Below, piece after piece: positions 32,419 to 40,425 of a DNA stretch of 64,000 nt. The stretch covers positions 434,001-498,000 of the forward strand of contig NZ_JBAJIJ010000002.1 of the NCBI RefSeq assembly GCF_036867135.1, written 5' to 3'. Positions within the stretch are counted from its first letter, which is position 1, and every line of letters begins with the position of its first letter. The position numbers and the translations under genes were made by a program. The stretch is from Aeromicrobium sp. Sec7.5. Its GTDB lineage: Bacteria; Actinomycetota; Actinomycetes; Propionibacteriales; Nocardioidaceae. A model generated the notes under the pieces. That model made no database searches. It was not told the origin of the DNA and saw only the letters and a program-made list of their open reading frames with translations.

Positions 32419-33494
32419 GGATCGACGCTGTGAATACTGATCCCGTGAACTCGCTCCCCGTCACCGGCACGCCCGTCACCGCCCCGGACGCCGAGCTCGT
32501 CGCGGCCGCCCGGGAGCGGCTGGCCGGGCTCGCCACGCCCGCCGGGGCGCTCGGCCGCCTGGGTGAGCTCGCCGTCTGGGTCGCCGCGACCCAGGGTGCG
32601 GTCCCGCCGCCCGCGATCGAGCGGGTGCGAGCCGTCGTGCTGGCGGGTGACCACGGTGTCGCCGACCACGGTGTCTCGGCCTACCCCAAGGCCATCACGG
32701 GCGCCATGGTGCGCACGTTCGTCTCTGGACGCGCCGGCGTCTCGGTGCTCGCGGCCCAGCACGGCGTCTCCGTGCGAGTGCTCGACCTCGGCGTCGAGGA
32801 GGAGCTCGCCGAGCTCGACCCGGCAGTCCGTGAGTTCAAGGTCCGAGCCGGCTCGGGCGCGATCCACCTCGAGGACGCCCTGACCGCCGACGAGACGCGT
32901 CGGGCGCTCGAGGCCGGCGCCACGATCGCCGCCCAGGAGATCGCCGCGGGTGCCCAGCTGCTCGTGTCGGGCGACATGGGCATCGGCAACACCACACCGG
33001 CCGCCGCCCTGATCGCCGCGTCACTCGGCCTGCCGGCCCGTGAGGTCACGGGCCGTGGCACGGGCGTCGACGACGCCGGGCTCGCGCACAAGACCGCCGT
33101 CGTCCAGCAGGCGCTCGACCGCGTGGGCGACCGCGCCGACGACCCCGTCGAGACCCTGCAGGCCCTGGGCAGCGCCGACCTGGCCGCGTCGGCCGCTTTC
33201 CTCGCCACGGCCGCGCACGCCGGTGTGCCCGTGCTGCTCGACGGCGTCATCAGCGTCGCCGCGGCGGTGCTGGCCGACCGGCTCGCACCGGGTGCGTCCG
33301 CGTGGTTCGCCGCCGGCCACCGGTCGACCGAGCCGGGTCAGCAGGTCGCGCTCGACAAGCTGGGTCTGGAGCCGATCCTCGACCTCGGGATGCGCCTCGG
33401 CGAGGGCAGCGGCGCCGTGGCCGCCGTGCCGATCGTGCGGTCCGCCGGTCTCCTGCTCTCCGACATGGCGCTGCTCGCCGACCTGCTGCCCTGA
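32415..33494 (+). CDS. cobT: Nicotinate-nucleotide:dimethylbenzimidazole phosphoribosyltransferase CobT
   Basis: A 359-residue enzyme making alpha-ribazole phosphate from dimethylbenzimidazole and nicotinate mononucleotide. Recognised from LATPAGALGRLGELAVW, VVLAGDHGVADHGVSAYP, LLVSGDMGIGNTTPAAAL and the catalytic-glutamate region LDLGMRLGEGSGAV (about residue 325). The ATG overlaps cbtA by four bases; another start a few codons on is possible because the first 20 residues are poorly conserved in character. It is followed by cobS with a TGATG overlap. A source of dimethylbenzimidazole (bluB) is not in this window. Confidence 0.95.
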   Translation: MRIDAVNTDPVNSLPVTGTPVTAPDAELVAAARERLAGLATPAGALGRLGELAVWVAATQGAVPPPAIERVRAVVLAGDHGVADHGVSAYPKAITGAMVRTFVSGRAGVSVLAAQHGVSVRVLDLGVEEELAELDPAVREFKVRAGSGAIHLEDALTADETRRALEAGATIAAQEIAAGAQLLVSGDMGIGNTTPAAALIAASLGLPAREVTGRGTGVDDAGLAHKTAVVQQALDRVGDRADDPVETLQALGSADLAASAAFLATAAHAGVPVLLDGVISVAAAVLADRLAPGASAWFAAGHRSTEPGQQVALDKLGLEPILDLGMRLGEGSGAVAAVPIVRSAGLLLSDMALLADLLP

Positions 33495-34285
33495 TGCCCG
33501 CCGCGTCCCCGACTCGATCAGCACTGCGGGACGGCTGGCTGCTGGCGGCCGGCACGCTGACGGTCGTCCGCTGGCCGTCGCCGAGCCGGGTCGACCGACG
33601 CTCGGCGGGCCTCGCGATGCTGCTCGCGCCGATCGCGGTCGCGCCCCTCGGCCTCGCGGTGGCACTCGTGGTCTGGCTCGGCGACCTCCTGGACGCCCCG
33701 CCCCTCGTGGTCGGGCTGCTCGCCGTGGGCGCGCTCGCCCTCGGCAGTCGCGGCCTGCACGTCGACGGACTCTCGGACGTCGCCGACAGCCTCACTGCCT
33801 CGCACGACCGCGACCGATCGCTCGAGGTCATGAAGGGCGGCACGGCCGGACCCGCCGGTGCCGCCACGCTGGTCGTGGTGCTCGGGCTGCAGGCCGCGAG
33901 CATCGCGGCCCTCGTCGGCACCGACGCGGCTCCCCTCGTGGTCGGTGCTGTCATCTGCCTGTCGCGCGCGGCACTGTCGGTCTCCTGCGTCGCCGGCGTC
34001 CCGGCCGCTCGCGACTCCGGCCTCGCGGTCAGCTTCGCCGGCACGGTCTCGCGACTCGCGGCCCTCGCGACCTGGGGCCTCGTGCTCGGCGCGGGGGTCG
34101 GTCTGGCGGTCGCCGCCGACCTGCCGTGGTGGCGGGGCCTCGTGCTCGGCGGCGCGCTCCTGCTCGGGGTCCTCCTGGTCCTGGAGCGGTGCCTGCGGCG
34201 CCACGGTGGGGTCACGGGCGACTGCTTCGGCGCCTCGATCGAGATCGCGCTCACGGCCGGGCTGGTCGCCGCGAGCCTCCCGTGA
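33494..34285 (+). CDS. cobS: Adenosylcobinamide-GDP ribazoletransferase CobS
   Basis: A 263-residue integral membrane enzyme that joins adenosylcobinamide-GDP and alpha-ribazole (phosphate). The catalytic motif LGSRGLHVDGLSDVADSL (near residue 85) carries the conserved aspartates, and RRHGGVTGDCFGASIEI lies near the C-terminus. Six or so hydrophobic segments are visible. The start overlaps the cobT stop. Its substrate needs a CobU/CobP kinase-guanylyltransferase that is not encoded in the window. Confidence 0.94.
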   Translation: MPAASPTRSALRDGWLLAAGTLTVVRWPSPSRVDRRSAGLAMLLAPIAVAPLGLAVALVVWLGDLLDAPPLVVGLLAVGALALGSRGLHVDGLSDVADSLTASHDRDRSLEVMKGGTAGPAGAATLVVVLGLQAASIAALVGTDAAPLVVGAVICLSRAALSVSCVAGVPAARDSGLAVSFAGTVSRLAALATWGLVLGAGVGLAVAADLPWWRGLVLGGALLLGVLLVLERCLRRHGGVTGDCFGASIEIALTAGLVAASLP

Positions 34286-35217
34286 GCCGCTCGCGAGCCG
34301 TCGGTCTGGTGGTCGGGTACGCGGCGGACCGCGTGCTCGGCGACCCGGCTCGGTGGCACCCGGTGGCGGGGTTCGGCCGGGCCGCTGGGGCGCTCGAGCA
34401 GCGCCTGTACGCCGACGACCGCGCCCGCGGCGCCGTCTTCACGTCGATCGCCGTCGGTGCGGTGACGCTCGGTGGCCTCCTCGTCGAACGACACAGCTCG
34501 GACCGACCGCTCCGCCGCGCGCTCGCCACGGCACTGGCCACCTGGGCCGTGCTCGGCGGACGGTCACTGGGTCGCGAGGCAACGGCGGTCGGTGAGCACG
34601 TGCTCGCCCACGACCTCGACGCCGCGCGACTCCGGGTCCGCAGCCTCGTCGGCCGCGACCCCCGGGCACTCGATGCCGACCAGCTGGCGCGGGCGGTGGT
34701 CGAGTCGGTCGCGGAGAACACATCGGACGCGGTCGTCGCGCCGCTGTGGTGGGGCGCCGTCGCGGGCGTGCCCGGGCTCCTCGGGTATCGCGCGGTCAAC
34801 ACGCTGGACGCGATGGTCGGGCACCGGTCGACGCGGTACCTCCACTTCGGCTGGGCATCGGCGCGGCTCGACGACGTCGCCAACCTCGTGCCGGCGCGTC
34901 TCGCCGCGGCGCTCGCCGCCGTGGCGGCGCCGATCGTCGGCGGTCGCCGGGCCGATGCCCTACGCGCCTGGCGTGACGACGCTCCCGGGCACCCGAGCCC
35001 CAACGCCGGAGCCGTGGAGGCGTCCTTCGCCGGCGCCCTCGGCGTGCAGCTCGGCGGCGTCAACCACTACGAGGGCGTCATGGACGACCGCGTCCGCCTG
35101 GGCGACGGTCCGCCACCGGCTCCGGCCGACGTGCCCCGATCGGTCCGCCTCGCCGATGCCGTCGGCACTGGCGCCCTGGTGGTGGCCGCCGCCGTCAGCC
35201 TCCGCGCCCGCCGCTGA
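34282..35217 (+). CDS. cobD: Adenosylcobinamide-phosphate synthase CobD/CbiB
   Basis: A 311-residue membrane protein that attaches aminopropanol phosphate to adenosylcobyric acid. Motifs include YAADRVLGDPARWHPVAGFG (residues 13-32), VVESVAENTSDAVVAPLWWG (about 137-156), YRAVNTLDAMVGHRSTRY and HPSPNAGAVEASFAGALGVQ. The GTG start overlaps the cobS stop (GTGA). It is the last gene of the cbtB-to-cobD operon and is followed by a hairpin facing the convergent cobK. Confidence 0.94.
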   Translation: MSRSRAVGLVVGYAADRVLGDPARWHPVAGFGRAAGALEQRLYADDRARGAVFTSIAVGAVTLGGLLVERHSSDRPLRRALATALATWAVLGGRSLGREATAVGEHVLAHDLDAARLRVRSLVGRDPRALDADQLARAVVESVAENTSDAVVAPLWWGAVAGVPGLLGYRAVNTLDAMVGHRSTRYLHFGWASARLDDVANLVPARLAAALAAVAAPIVGGRRADALRAWRDDAPGHPSPNAGAVEASFAGALGVQLGGVNHYEGVMDDRVRLGDGPPPAPADVPRSVRLADAVGTGALVVAAAVSLRARR

Positions 35218-35225
35218 CCCCGTCC

Positions 35226-35289
35226 CCAGATGTGGTGCCGTATCCACCGAAGGCACCACGGACAACGGTGGAGACGGCACCAAATCTGG
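35226..35289. repeat. CCAGAT-type hairpin between convergent cobD and cobK
   Basis: The arms CCAGATGTGGTGCCGTATCC followed by ACCG (35226-35249) and the near-complement at 35266-35289 form a 24-base stem with two mismatches. The ends match the hairpin inside cobF and the one after icmF. It probably terminates transcription from both sides. Confidence 0.75.
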
Positions 35290-35298
35290 CAGAGCCGG

Positions 35299-36042
35299 TC
35301 AGGGGTGGAGCCAGGTCAGGACGGCGGCGGGGTCGGTGACGGTGGGCACGTCGGGGGCGGGGTCGGAGCGACGGACCACCACGACGGGGATCGAGCGCTG
35401 CGCCGCGGCCTCGAGCTTGGACCAGGTGTGGGTGCCGCCGGAGTCCTTCGTGACCACGACGTCGAGCCGGTGCTCGTCGATCAGCGCGAGCTCGCCCGCG
35501 ACCAGGTAGGGGCCACGGTTCAGCAGCAGCGTCCAGGCGTCGGGCAGCGCGATCTCCGGCGGGTCGACGACCCGGGCCAGCACGGAACGGTCGGCGAGCG
35601 GGCCGACGAAGCGGTCGAGGGCCTGGCGTCCGACCGTGAGGAAGGGACGCTCCCCCAGCTCGGCAGCCCGCGCCGCCGCGGCGTCGTGGTCGTCGACCCA
35701 GTGCCAGGCCTGGGCGCCGGGCGCCTCCGACCAGCCCGGTCGGGCGAGACGCAGCAGGGGGACGCCCTCAGCCGCGCAGGCCGCCGCAGCGTTGCGCGTC
35801 ATGCCCGCGGCGAAGGGATGCGTCGCGTCGACGACGGCCGAGACGCCGCGCTCCCGCAGATGGGTCCGGAGTCCCTCGACCCCGCCGAACCCTCCGATGC
35901 GCACCGGCCCGACGGGCAGCTTCGGGCGCGCCACCCGGCCGGCCAGCGATGACTCGAACTCGACCCCGGCATCCAGCAGCCGTTGGGCGAGGTCGCGCGC
36001 CTCCGACGTGCCACCGAGCAGGAGGACGTGCGGCCCGCCCAT
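35299..36042 (-). CDS. cobK: Precorrin-6A reductase CobK
   Basis: A 247-residue NADPH-dependent reductase of precorrin-6A (CobK/CbiJ). The N-terminal [55 protein letters not shown] and the C-terminal [19 protein letters not shown] are family motifs. The ATG at 36042 shares its first base with the cobQ stop (TGATG); a GTG one codon upstream is also possible. It is the last gene of the ABM-cobQ-cobK operon. Confidence 0.94.
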   Translation of the reverse strand: MGGPHVLLLGGTSEARDLAQRLLDAGVEFESSLAGRVARPKLPVGPVRIGGFGGVEGLRTHLRERGVSAVVDATHPFAAGMTRNAAAACAAEGVPLLRLARPGWSEAPGAQAWHWVDDHDAAAARAAELGERPFLTVGRQALDRFVGPLADRSVLARVVDPPEIALPDAWTLLLNRGPYLVAGELALIDEHRLDVVVTKDSGGTHTWSKLEAAAQRSIPVVVVRRSDPAPDVPTVTDPAAVLTWLHP

Positions 36043-37604
36043 CACGCCTCGACTCCCGGTGCGAGGCGTCGCAGTCCGCGCGGTGCTCCCGACGTCGCGA
36101 GGTCGAGGAGACGGTCGACGTCGAGGTGCTGCTCCACGAGGTCGCCCAGCAGGTCGAGCCGCGCCTCCCGCCGCTGCGCGAACGAGACGTCGGAGACCGG
36201 CGCAGGCCGGCCCACCGCCGCCGCGACCTCCGCCAGCAGCGCGCGTCGCAGCCCGTCGGACTCCAGGCTCCCGTGCCACATCGTGCCGAAGACCGACCCC
36301 GACTGCGCTCCCCCCAGAAACTCACTCTGCTCATTCGCCGCCCAGGGCCCGGCACCCCCGCCGGAGCCACCGCGCGTGATGCGGCCGTGGTGGATCTCGT
36401 AGCCCGAGGCCGCGTGCCCCAGCGCCGAGCCGGTGGGCAGTCGCAGGACCTTCTCGGCGCCGAACTCCGTGTGCACGTCGAGCAGGCCGAGCCCGTCGAC
36501 CTGCGCCCCCGCAGCGCCCTCGACACCCTCCGGGTCCGTGACGGTGCGACCGAGCATCTGGAAGCCGCCGCAGATCCCCAGCACGGGGCCACCCGCGGCG
36601 GCGTGCCGCAGCACGGCATCGGCCAGGCCTCGCTCGCGCAGCCAGGCGAGGTCGGCGATCGTGGCCCGGGTCCCGGGCAGCACCACGAGGTCGACGCCGT
36701 CGAGGTGATGGGGCTGCGACGCGAAGACGAGGTCGACCCCGGGCTCGACGCCGAGAGCGTCGACGTCGGTGAAGTTGCTGATGCGGGGCAGGCGGACGAC
36801 CGCGACGCGCAGGGCGTCGTCGGGTGACTCCGAGCGACGACCGTCGAGGTCGAGCGCGTCCTCGGAGTCGAGCCACAGGTCCGGGTGCCACGGCAGCACG
36901 CCGAGCGTCGGGCGCCCCGACAGCTCGGCCAGCCGATCGATCCCGGGGGCGAGCAGCGAGACGTCGCCGCGGAACTTGTTCATGACGAAGCCGGCGATCA
37001 GGTCCTGGTCGGCAGCCTCGAGCAGTGCGACCGTGCCGAACAGCGCCGCGAACACACCGCCGCGGTCGATGTCGCCGACCACCACGGTGGGCAGCCCGGC
37101 GTGCCGCGCGAGGCCCATGTTGACGTAGTCGTTCGCGCGCAGGTTGATCTCGGTCGGCGAGCCCGCCCCCTCGGCCACGACGACGTCGTAGCGCGATGCG
37201 AGGTCGTCGAGCGCCGCGAACGCCGCCTCGGCCAGGTGTGCCCGCCCACCGCCCGTGAAGCTGCGCGCCCCCAGCGTCCCCGCCGGCTTCCCCATCACGA
37301 CGACGTGGCTCGTGTGGTCGCTGCCCGGCTTCAGCAGCACGGGGTTCATGGCGGCCTCGGGCTCGGCGCCCGCCGCAACGGCCTGGATCCACTGGGCTCG
37401 CCCGATCTCGCCGTACCCATCCGCCGCCCACGGCCCGGCACCCCCACCAGGAGCCACCCGCACCACCATCGAGTTGTTGGACATGTTCTGGCTCTTGAAC
37501 GGGGCCACCTTGACCCCGCGTCGGGCGAAGGCTCGACAGATCGCGGTGGTCACGATCGTCTTGCCGGCGTCCGAGGTCGTGCCGGCGACGAGGAGTCCGT
37601 TCAC
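36042..37604 (-). CDS. cobQ: Cobyric acid synthase CobQ (two repeat insertions)
   Basis: A 520-residue glutamine-dependent amidotransferase making cobyric acid. The dethiobiotin-synthetase-like half has [20 protein letters not shown] and [12 protein letters not shown]. The glutaminase half has the nucleophile in [13 protein letters not shown] and GYEIHHGR. Two short insertions match the interspersed repeat: residues 53-63 ([11 protein letters not shown]), splitting the normally tight NSMVT-A-GGEIGRAQ stretch, and residues 416-425 ([10 protein letters not shown]) after the GYEIHHGR loop. Both keep frame. The GTG start overlaps the upstream gene's stop (GTGA). Whether the first insertion impairs ATP binding cannot be judged from sequence. 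Confidence 0.94.
   Translation of the reverse strand: MNGLLVAGTTSDAGKTIVTTAICRAFARRGVKVAPFKSQNMSNNSMVVRVAPGGGAGPWAADGYGEIGRAQWIQAVAAGAEPEAAMNPVLLKPGSDHTSHVVVMGKPAGTLGARSFTGGGRAHLAEAAFAALDDLASRYDVVVAEGAGSPTEINLRANDYVNMGLARHAGLPTVVVGDIDRGGVFAALFGTVALLEAADQDLIAGFVMNKFRGDVSLLAPGIDRLAELSGRPTLGVLPWHPDLWLDSEDALDLDGRRSESPDDALRVAVVRLPRISNFTDVDALGVEPGVDLVFASQPHHLDGVDLVVLPGTRATIADLAWLRERGLADAVLRHAAAGGPVLGICGGFQMLGRTVTDPEGVEGAAGAQVDGLGLLDVHTEFGAEKVLRLPTGSALGHAASGYEIHHGRITRGGSGGGAGPWAANEQSEFLGGAQSGSVFGTMWHGSLESDGLRRALLAEVAAAVGRPAPVSDVSFAQRREARLDLLGDLVEQHLDVDRLLDLATSGAPRGLRRLAPGVEA
36332..36358. repeat. In-frame GCCGCCCAGGGCCCGGCACC repeat in cobQ (C-terminal copy)
   Basis: Core CATTCGCCGCCCAGGGCCCG followed by GCACCCC, matching the desA tandem copies in orientation on the + strand. 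On the coding strand it gives [10 protein letters not shown]. Confidence 0.8.
37418..37445. repeat. In-frame GCCGCCCACGGCCCGGCACC repeat in cobQ (N-terminal copy)
   Basis: Core CATCCGCCGCCCACGGCCCG followed by GCACCCCC. It encodes [11 protein letters not shown] in the conserved N-terminal domain. About 1.1 kb separates it from the second copy in the same gene. Confidence 0.8.
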
Positions 37605-38182
37605 GCGGGGTCAACTCGCGCCGAAGGCTGCTTGTTGAGCCACGGCGCGAGCAGGCGGGTGATGAACGGCAGCGCCACGTAGGTCATGACCGGCGTCATC
37701 ACGACGACGCTGAGCAGCACGCGCAGCGGCAGGACGAGACCGGGGAACAGGTGGCTCGACACCCAGTTCGCCGCGACGCTCAGCGGGAAGAAGACCAGGA
37801 AGATCGCACACATCTGCTTCCAGCGCGGCGGCGGCACGGGCGCCGGCCGGAGGTCGCGGACGTCGACGCTGCTCGGCTCGTCGAACCAGCCCTCGATGCC
37901 GGTGCGCTGCTCGTGGCGCGCCTCCTCCACGAAGCCCTGCGCGGACTCGAGCCACCAGCGCCGGTGCTCGGACTCGTTCCAGGCCTGGAGGTGATCGGCG
38001 GAGTCGAACCGGTAGAGCATGTGCCACTCGGTCGACCCCGTCGACGGACGGACCCAGCCCGAGCCCAGGAATCCGTCGAAGCGCTCCGACAGCTGCGTGC
38101 CCGCCCGGAGCCAGGCGAGCATCTGGTCCTCGTGGTCGGGGTCGACGTGCCGTGTGATGGAGACGGTGACGGGTCCGGTCAT
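37601..38182 (-). CDS. Antibiotic-biosynthesis-monooxygenase-like (ABM) domain membrane protein
   Basis: A 193-residue protein with an N-terminal dimeric alpha/beta-barrel ABM-like domain (TVSITRHVDPDHEDQMLAWL, EWHMLYRFDSADHLQAWNES, residues 1-110) and two C-terminal membrane helices (ICAIFLVFFPLS-like segment near 135-155 and LLSVVVMTPVMTYVALPFI near 165-185). This ABM-plus-two-helices architecture is common in bacteria with unknown substrate. Here it heads a cobQ-cobK operon from a leaderless promoter (TAGCCT, seven bases before the ATG), coupled to cobQ by GTGA. A direct role in B12 synthesis is not established. Confidence 0.75.
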   Translation of the reverse strand: MTGPVTVSITRHVDPDHEDQMLAWLRAGTQLSERFDGFLGSGWVRPSTGSTEWHMLYRFDSADHLQAWNESEHRRWWLESAQGFVEEARHEQRTGIEGWFDEPSSVDVRDLRPAPVPPPRWKQMCAIFLVFFPLSVAANWVSSHLFPGLVLPLRVLLSVVVMTPVMTYVALPFITRLLAPWLNKQPSARVDPA

Positions 38183-38189
38183 GGGCTCA

Positions 38190-38195
38190 AGGCTA
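38190..38195 (-). promoter_or_regulatory. -10 element, leaderless ABM-cobQ-cobK operon
   Basis: TAGCCT on the minus strand lies seven bases before the ATG at 38182. No riboswitch is seen in the short 64-base gap to the SLH-protein gene, so cobQ-cobK seem not to be directly cobalamin-controlled. Confidence 0.5.
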
Positions 38196-38246
38196 GGCGT
38201 GCCACGGGTCCGGGACGACACGCGTCCCGGACCTGCGGTGGACGGC

Positions 38247-39332
38247 TCAGCGCTCGGACGGCAGCTCGTCGAAACGGTTGAGGAACGCGGCCATCTGCTC
38301 ACGCAGCACGGGCTGCGCGCCACGGAACGTCGTGGCGCCGTTGGCCTCGCGGTAGCCCGTCGTCACGCGCTGCTCGGCCAACCAGGTGATCTCCCGGTAG
38401 AAGGTCGAGGTCGTCGGGACGTCGGCGAACGGCGACGTGGCCGGCGGGGTGAAGTCCGGCTCGCCCGCGAGGCGGTAGAGGAAGGCCGCCATCTGCTCGC
38501 GCAGGACCGGGGCGCTCGGACGGAACGTGCCGTCCGGGTAGCCCGTCGTGACGCCCTCGCCGGCGAGCCAGGCAATGTGCTTCGTGAAGGTGTTCGTGCG
38601 TGCGTCGCTGAACGTCGCGCTCGGGGCGCTCGACGGCGGGTTGGCGCCGTCGTGCTCGAAGCGGTACAGGAACGCCGCCATCTGCTCGCGGAGGACAGCC
38701 TGCGAGCCTCGGAACGAGACCGTCCCGTCGCCGTTGTCGTAACCGGTCGTGATGCCGGCGGCGACGAGCCACTCGATGTCCGCCTGGAACGTGGTGCCCG
38801 CGACATCGTCGAAGACGATCGGGACGCTCGGTCCGACGGCCGGCGGGAGGTTGGTGGTGCCGGACGTCTGGTAGCGCCAGCCCTCGACGGTGTCGACCCC
38901 AGGAGTGGTGGCACCAGCTCCGCTGCTGCTGTACGTCCACTCGCCGTCCGGGACGCCGCGCCAGTACGTCCACCCCGGCGACAGGCAGGTGCTCGGGTCG
39001 CCGACGCCGTTGATGGAGCAGACGAATCCGGGGAATCGCGGGTGGAACATGTACGGGTTCCCGCTGTTCGTGAGGGCCGTCAGGCCCGACGCCTGCGCGC
39101 CGGGTGCGCAGGACACCGCGATCGGGTCATCGACGGTCGCCGCGAGATCGCCGTAGTCGATCACGACGGTCACGCCCTCGCCCGGTGCGCAGGGCTGGCC
39201 GACGTGGGCCGCCTGGGCCACGGCGGGAGCCCGGCTGGTCGCCGGCGATGCCTGGACCGGCCCGCCGGCGACCAGGAGGCCGAGGACCAGCAGGACCGGG
39301 GCGACCCCGGCGGAAGGACGAAGCACGTGCAT
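38247..39332 (-). CDS. Secreted DUF4430 (transcobalamin C-terminal-like) protein with three SLH domains
   Basis: A 361-residue exported protein. A signal peptide (LLVLGLLVAGGPVQA, cleaved near residue 28) precedes a DUF4430-like domain (about 48-175), seen in GVTVVIDYGDLAA, CAPGAQASGLTALTNSG, RFPGFVCSINGVGDPSTC, TYWRGVPDGEWTYSSSGAG. Three S-layer-homology repeats follow (about 190-245, 250-300, 305-360), each with a W-A-GxTTGY...F.P...LREQMAAFLYR pattern, for attachment to cell-wall polymer. The paralogous domain occurs in the membrane-anchored protein at 43159. A cobalamin riboswitch in its leader strongly suggests a corrinoid-related surface role, such as capture or relay. Start ATG at 39332; upstream reading frame is riboswitch leader. 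Confidence 0.85.
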   Translation of the reverse strand: MHVLRPSAGVAPVLLVLGLLVAGGPVQASPATSRAPAVAQAAHVGQPCAPGEGVTVVIDYGDLAATVDDPIAVSCAPGAQASGLTALTNSGNPYMFHPRFPGFVCSINGVGDPSTCLSPGWTYWRGVPDGEWTYSSSGAGATTPGVDTVEGWRYQTSGTTNLPPAVGPSVPIVFDDVAGTTFQADIEWLVAAGITTGYDNGDGTVSFRGSQAVLREQMAAFLYRFEHDGANPPSSAPSATFSDARTNTFTKHIAWLAGEGVTTGYPDGTFRPSAPVLREQMAAFLYRLAGEPDFTPPATSPFADVPTTSTFYREITWLAEQRVTTGYREANGATTFRGAQPVLREQMAAFLNRFDELPSER

Positions 39333-39424
39333 GGTGTTCCTCTCCGCTGCAGGCGACGAGGGCCGCACGGGCCGGAGCCGGTGACGTCCCGCCGCGTTCC
39401 TCGGCAGCGTGGATCGATCGGACG

Positions 39425-39544
39425 TCCGGGACCGGCGTTCCGGCTCATCGCCCGGGGGCGATCTACGGTTGCGGGTCAGCGCCGGGATCGGACCGGCTTC
39501 CCCTGTCTCGGACGAGGAGGTGCTCGAAAGCGCTCCCAACCTAA
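39425..39544 (-). promoter_or_regulatory. Promoter and cobalamin riboswitch for the SLH-DUF4430 gene
   Basis: On the minus strand TAGGTT (39539-39544) is a likely -10 box. The aptamer contains GGGGAAGCCGGTCCGATCCC, then GGCGCTGACCCGCAACCGTA, and the B12-box-like GAGCCGGAACGCCGGT (about 39431-39446). The gene begins about 90 bases later. This gives the SLH protein its own B12 control apart from the upstream ECF operon. Confidence 0.88.
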
Positions 39545-39582
39545 CAGTCCCACCGGCGGGCGCCGCGCCACGATGCGCAGCC

Positions 39583-40425
39583 TCAGGACGTCCCGGGGGT
39601 GGTGATCGAGGCGACGTGGTGCACGCGCCGCAGTGCGCGCCGCAGCGTCACGAGCAGCGGCGGGCCCAGCACGATCAGGCAGAGGGCCGTCGTGATCGCA
39701 CGCCCGGTGTCCCAGCCCCAGGTGGAGGTCACCAGCGTGTAGACGACGAAGCGGTGCAGATTCTCCAGCACCGGGTCGCCCGGCACCATCTGGGCGGTGT
39801 CGGTCGCGCCCGCCTGGGCGATGCCGAGGGCGAACGGCCACGACGACAGGTTCATGAGGAAGCCGTAGAGGTAGGCCGCCAGCACCCCGTAGACCACGAG
39901 CAGCGCGATCTCGGCCCGCCCGCGAAGCCGCGACGGCAACAGTCCGGCCCCCATCCCGACCCACGCGGCGCACATCATCTGGAACGGCAGCCAGGGACCC
40001 ACGCCGGAGCTCAGCAACGCGGACGCGAACAGGCTCGTGCACCCCAGCACGAAGCCGAACCCGGCGCCATAGACCCGCCCCGCGATGATGAGCAGGAAGA
40101 AGATCGTCTCGATGCCCGCGGTGCCCGCGCCGAGCAGGCGGATGGCCCCGTTGACGGCCGTCAGGACGGCGAGGACGGCCAGGATCTTCGAGTCCATGCC
40201 GCCCTCGGTGAGCTCAGCCACCACGACGAGCACGACGACCGGGAGCAGCACCATGAAGATGAAGGGCTGGTCGACGCGGGTGTCGCCCGGTGCGGGCTGG
40301 AGGATCAGCGGCCAGAGGAACATCACGAGCCCGGCCACGCTGGCCAGCACGAGCACCGCGACCGAGCGCGGCCCGAGCCTGATCGCGGCGTCGCGACGGG
40401 TCCGAGGGTGGGTCGTCGTGCTCAT
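39583..40425 (-). CDS. ECF transporter S component, predicted cobalamin/corrinoid specificity
   Basis: A 280-residue membrane protein with about six to seven hydrophobic segments (VAVLVLASVAGLVMFLWPLI, LVVLLPVVVLVVVAE-like, TIFFLLIIAGRVYGAGFGFV). The motif RVYGAGFGFVLGCTSLFASALLSSGVGPWLPFQM is the S-component pattern of substrate-binding ECF subunits, given here in part (GFGFVLGCTSLFASALLSSG). It lies directly after the fused ECF ATPases with an ATGA overlap. Substrate cannot be read from the sequence; the cobalamin riboswitch at the head of the operon and the transcobalamin-like surface genes point to B12 or another corrinoid. Confidence 0.82.
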   Translation of the reverse strand: MSTTTHPRTRRDAAIRLGPRSVAVLVLASVAGLVMFLWPLILQPAPGDTRVDQPFIFMVLLPVVVLVVVAELTEGGMDSKILAVLAVLTAVNGAIRLLGAGTAGIETIFFLLIIAGRVYGAGFGFVLGCTSLFASALLSSGVGPWLPFQMMCAAWVGMGAGLLPSRLRGRAEIALLVVYGVLAAYLYGFLMNLSSWPFALGIAQAGATDTAQMVPGDPVLENLHRFVVYTLVTSTWGWDTGRAITTALCLIVLGPPLLVTLRRALRRVHHVASITTPGTS

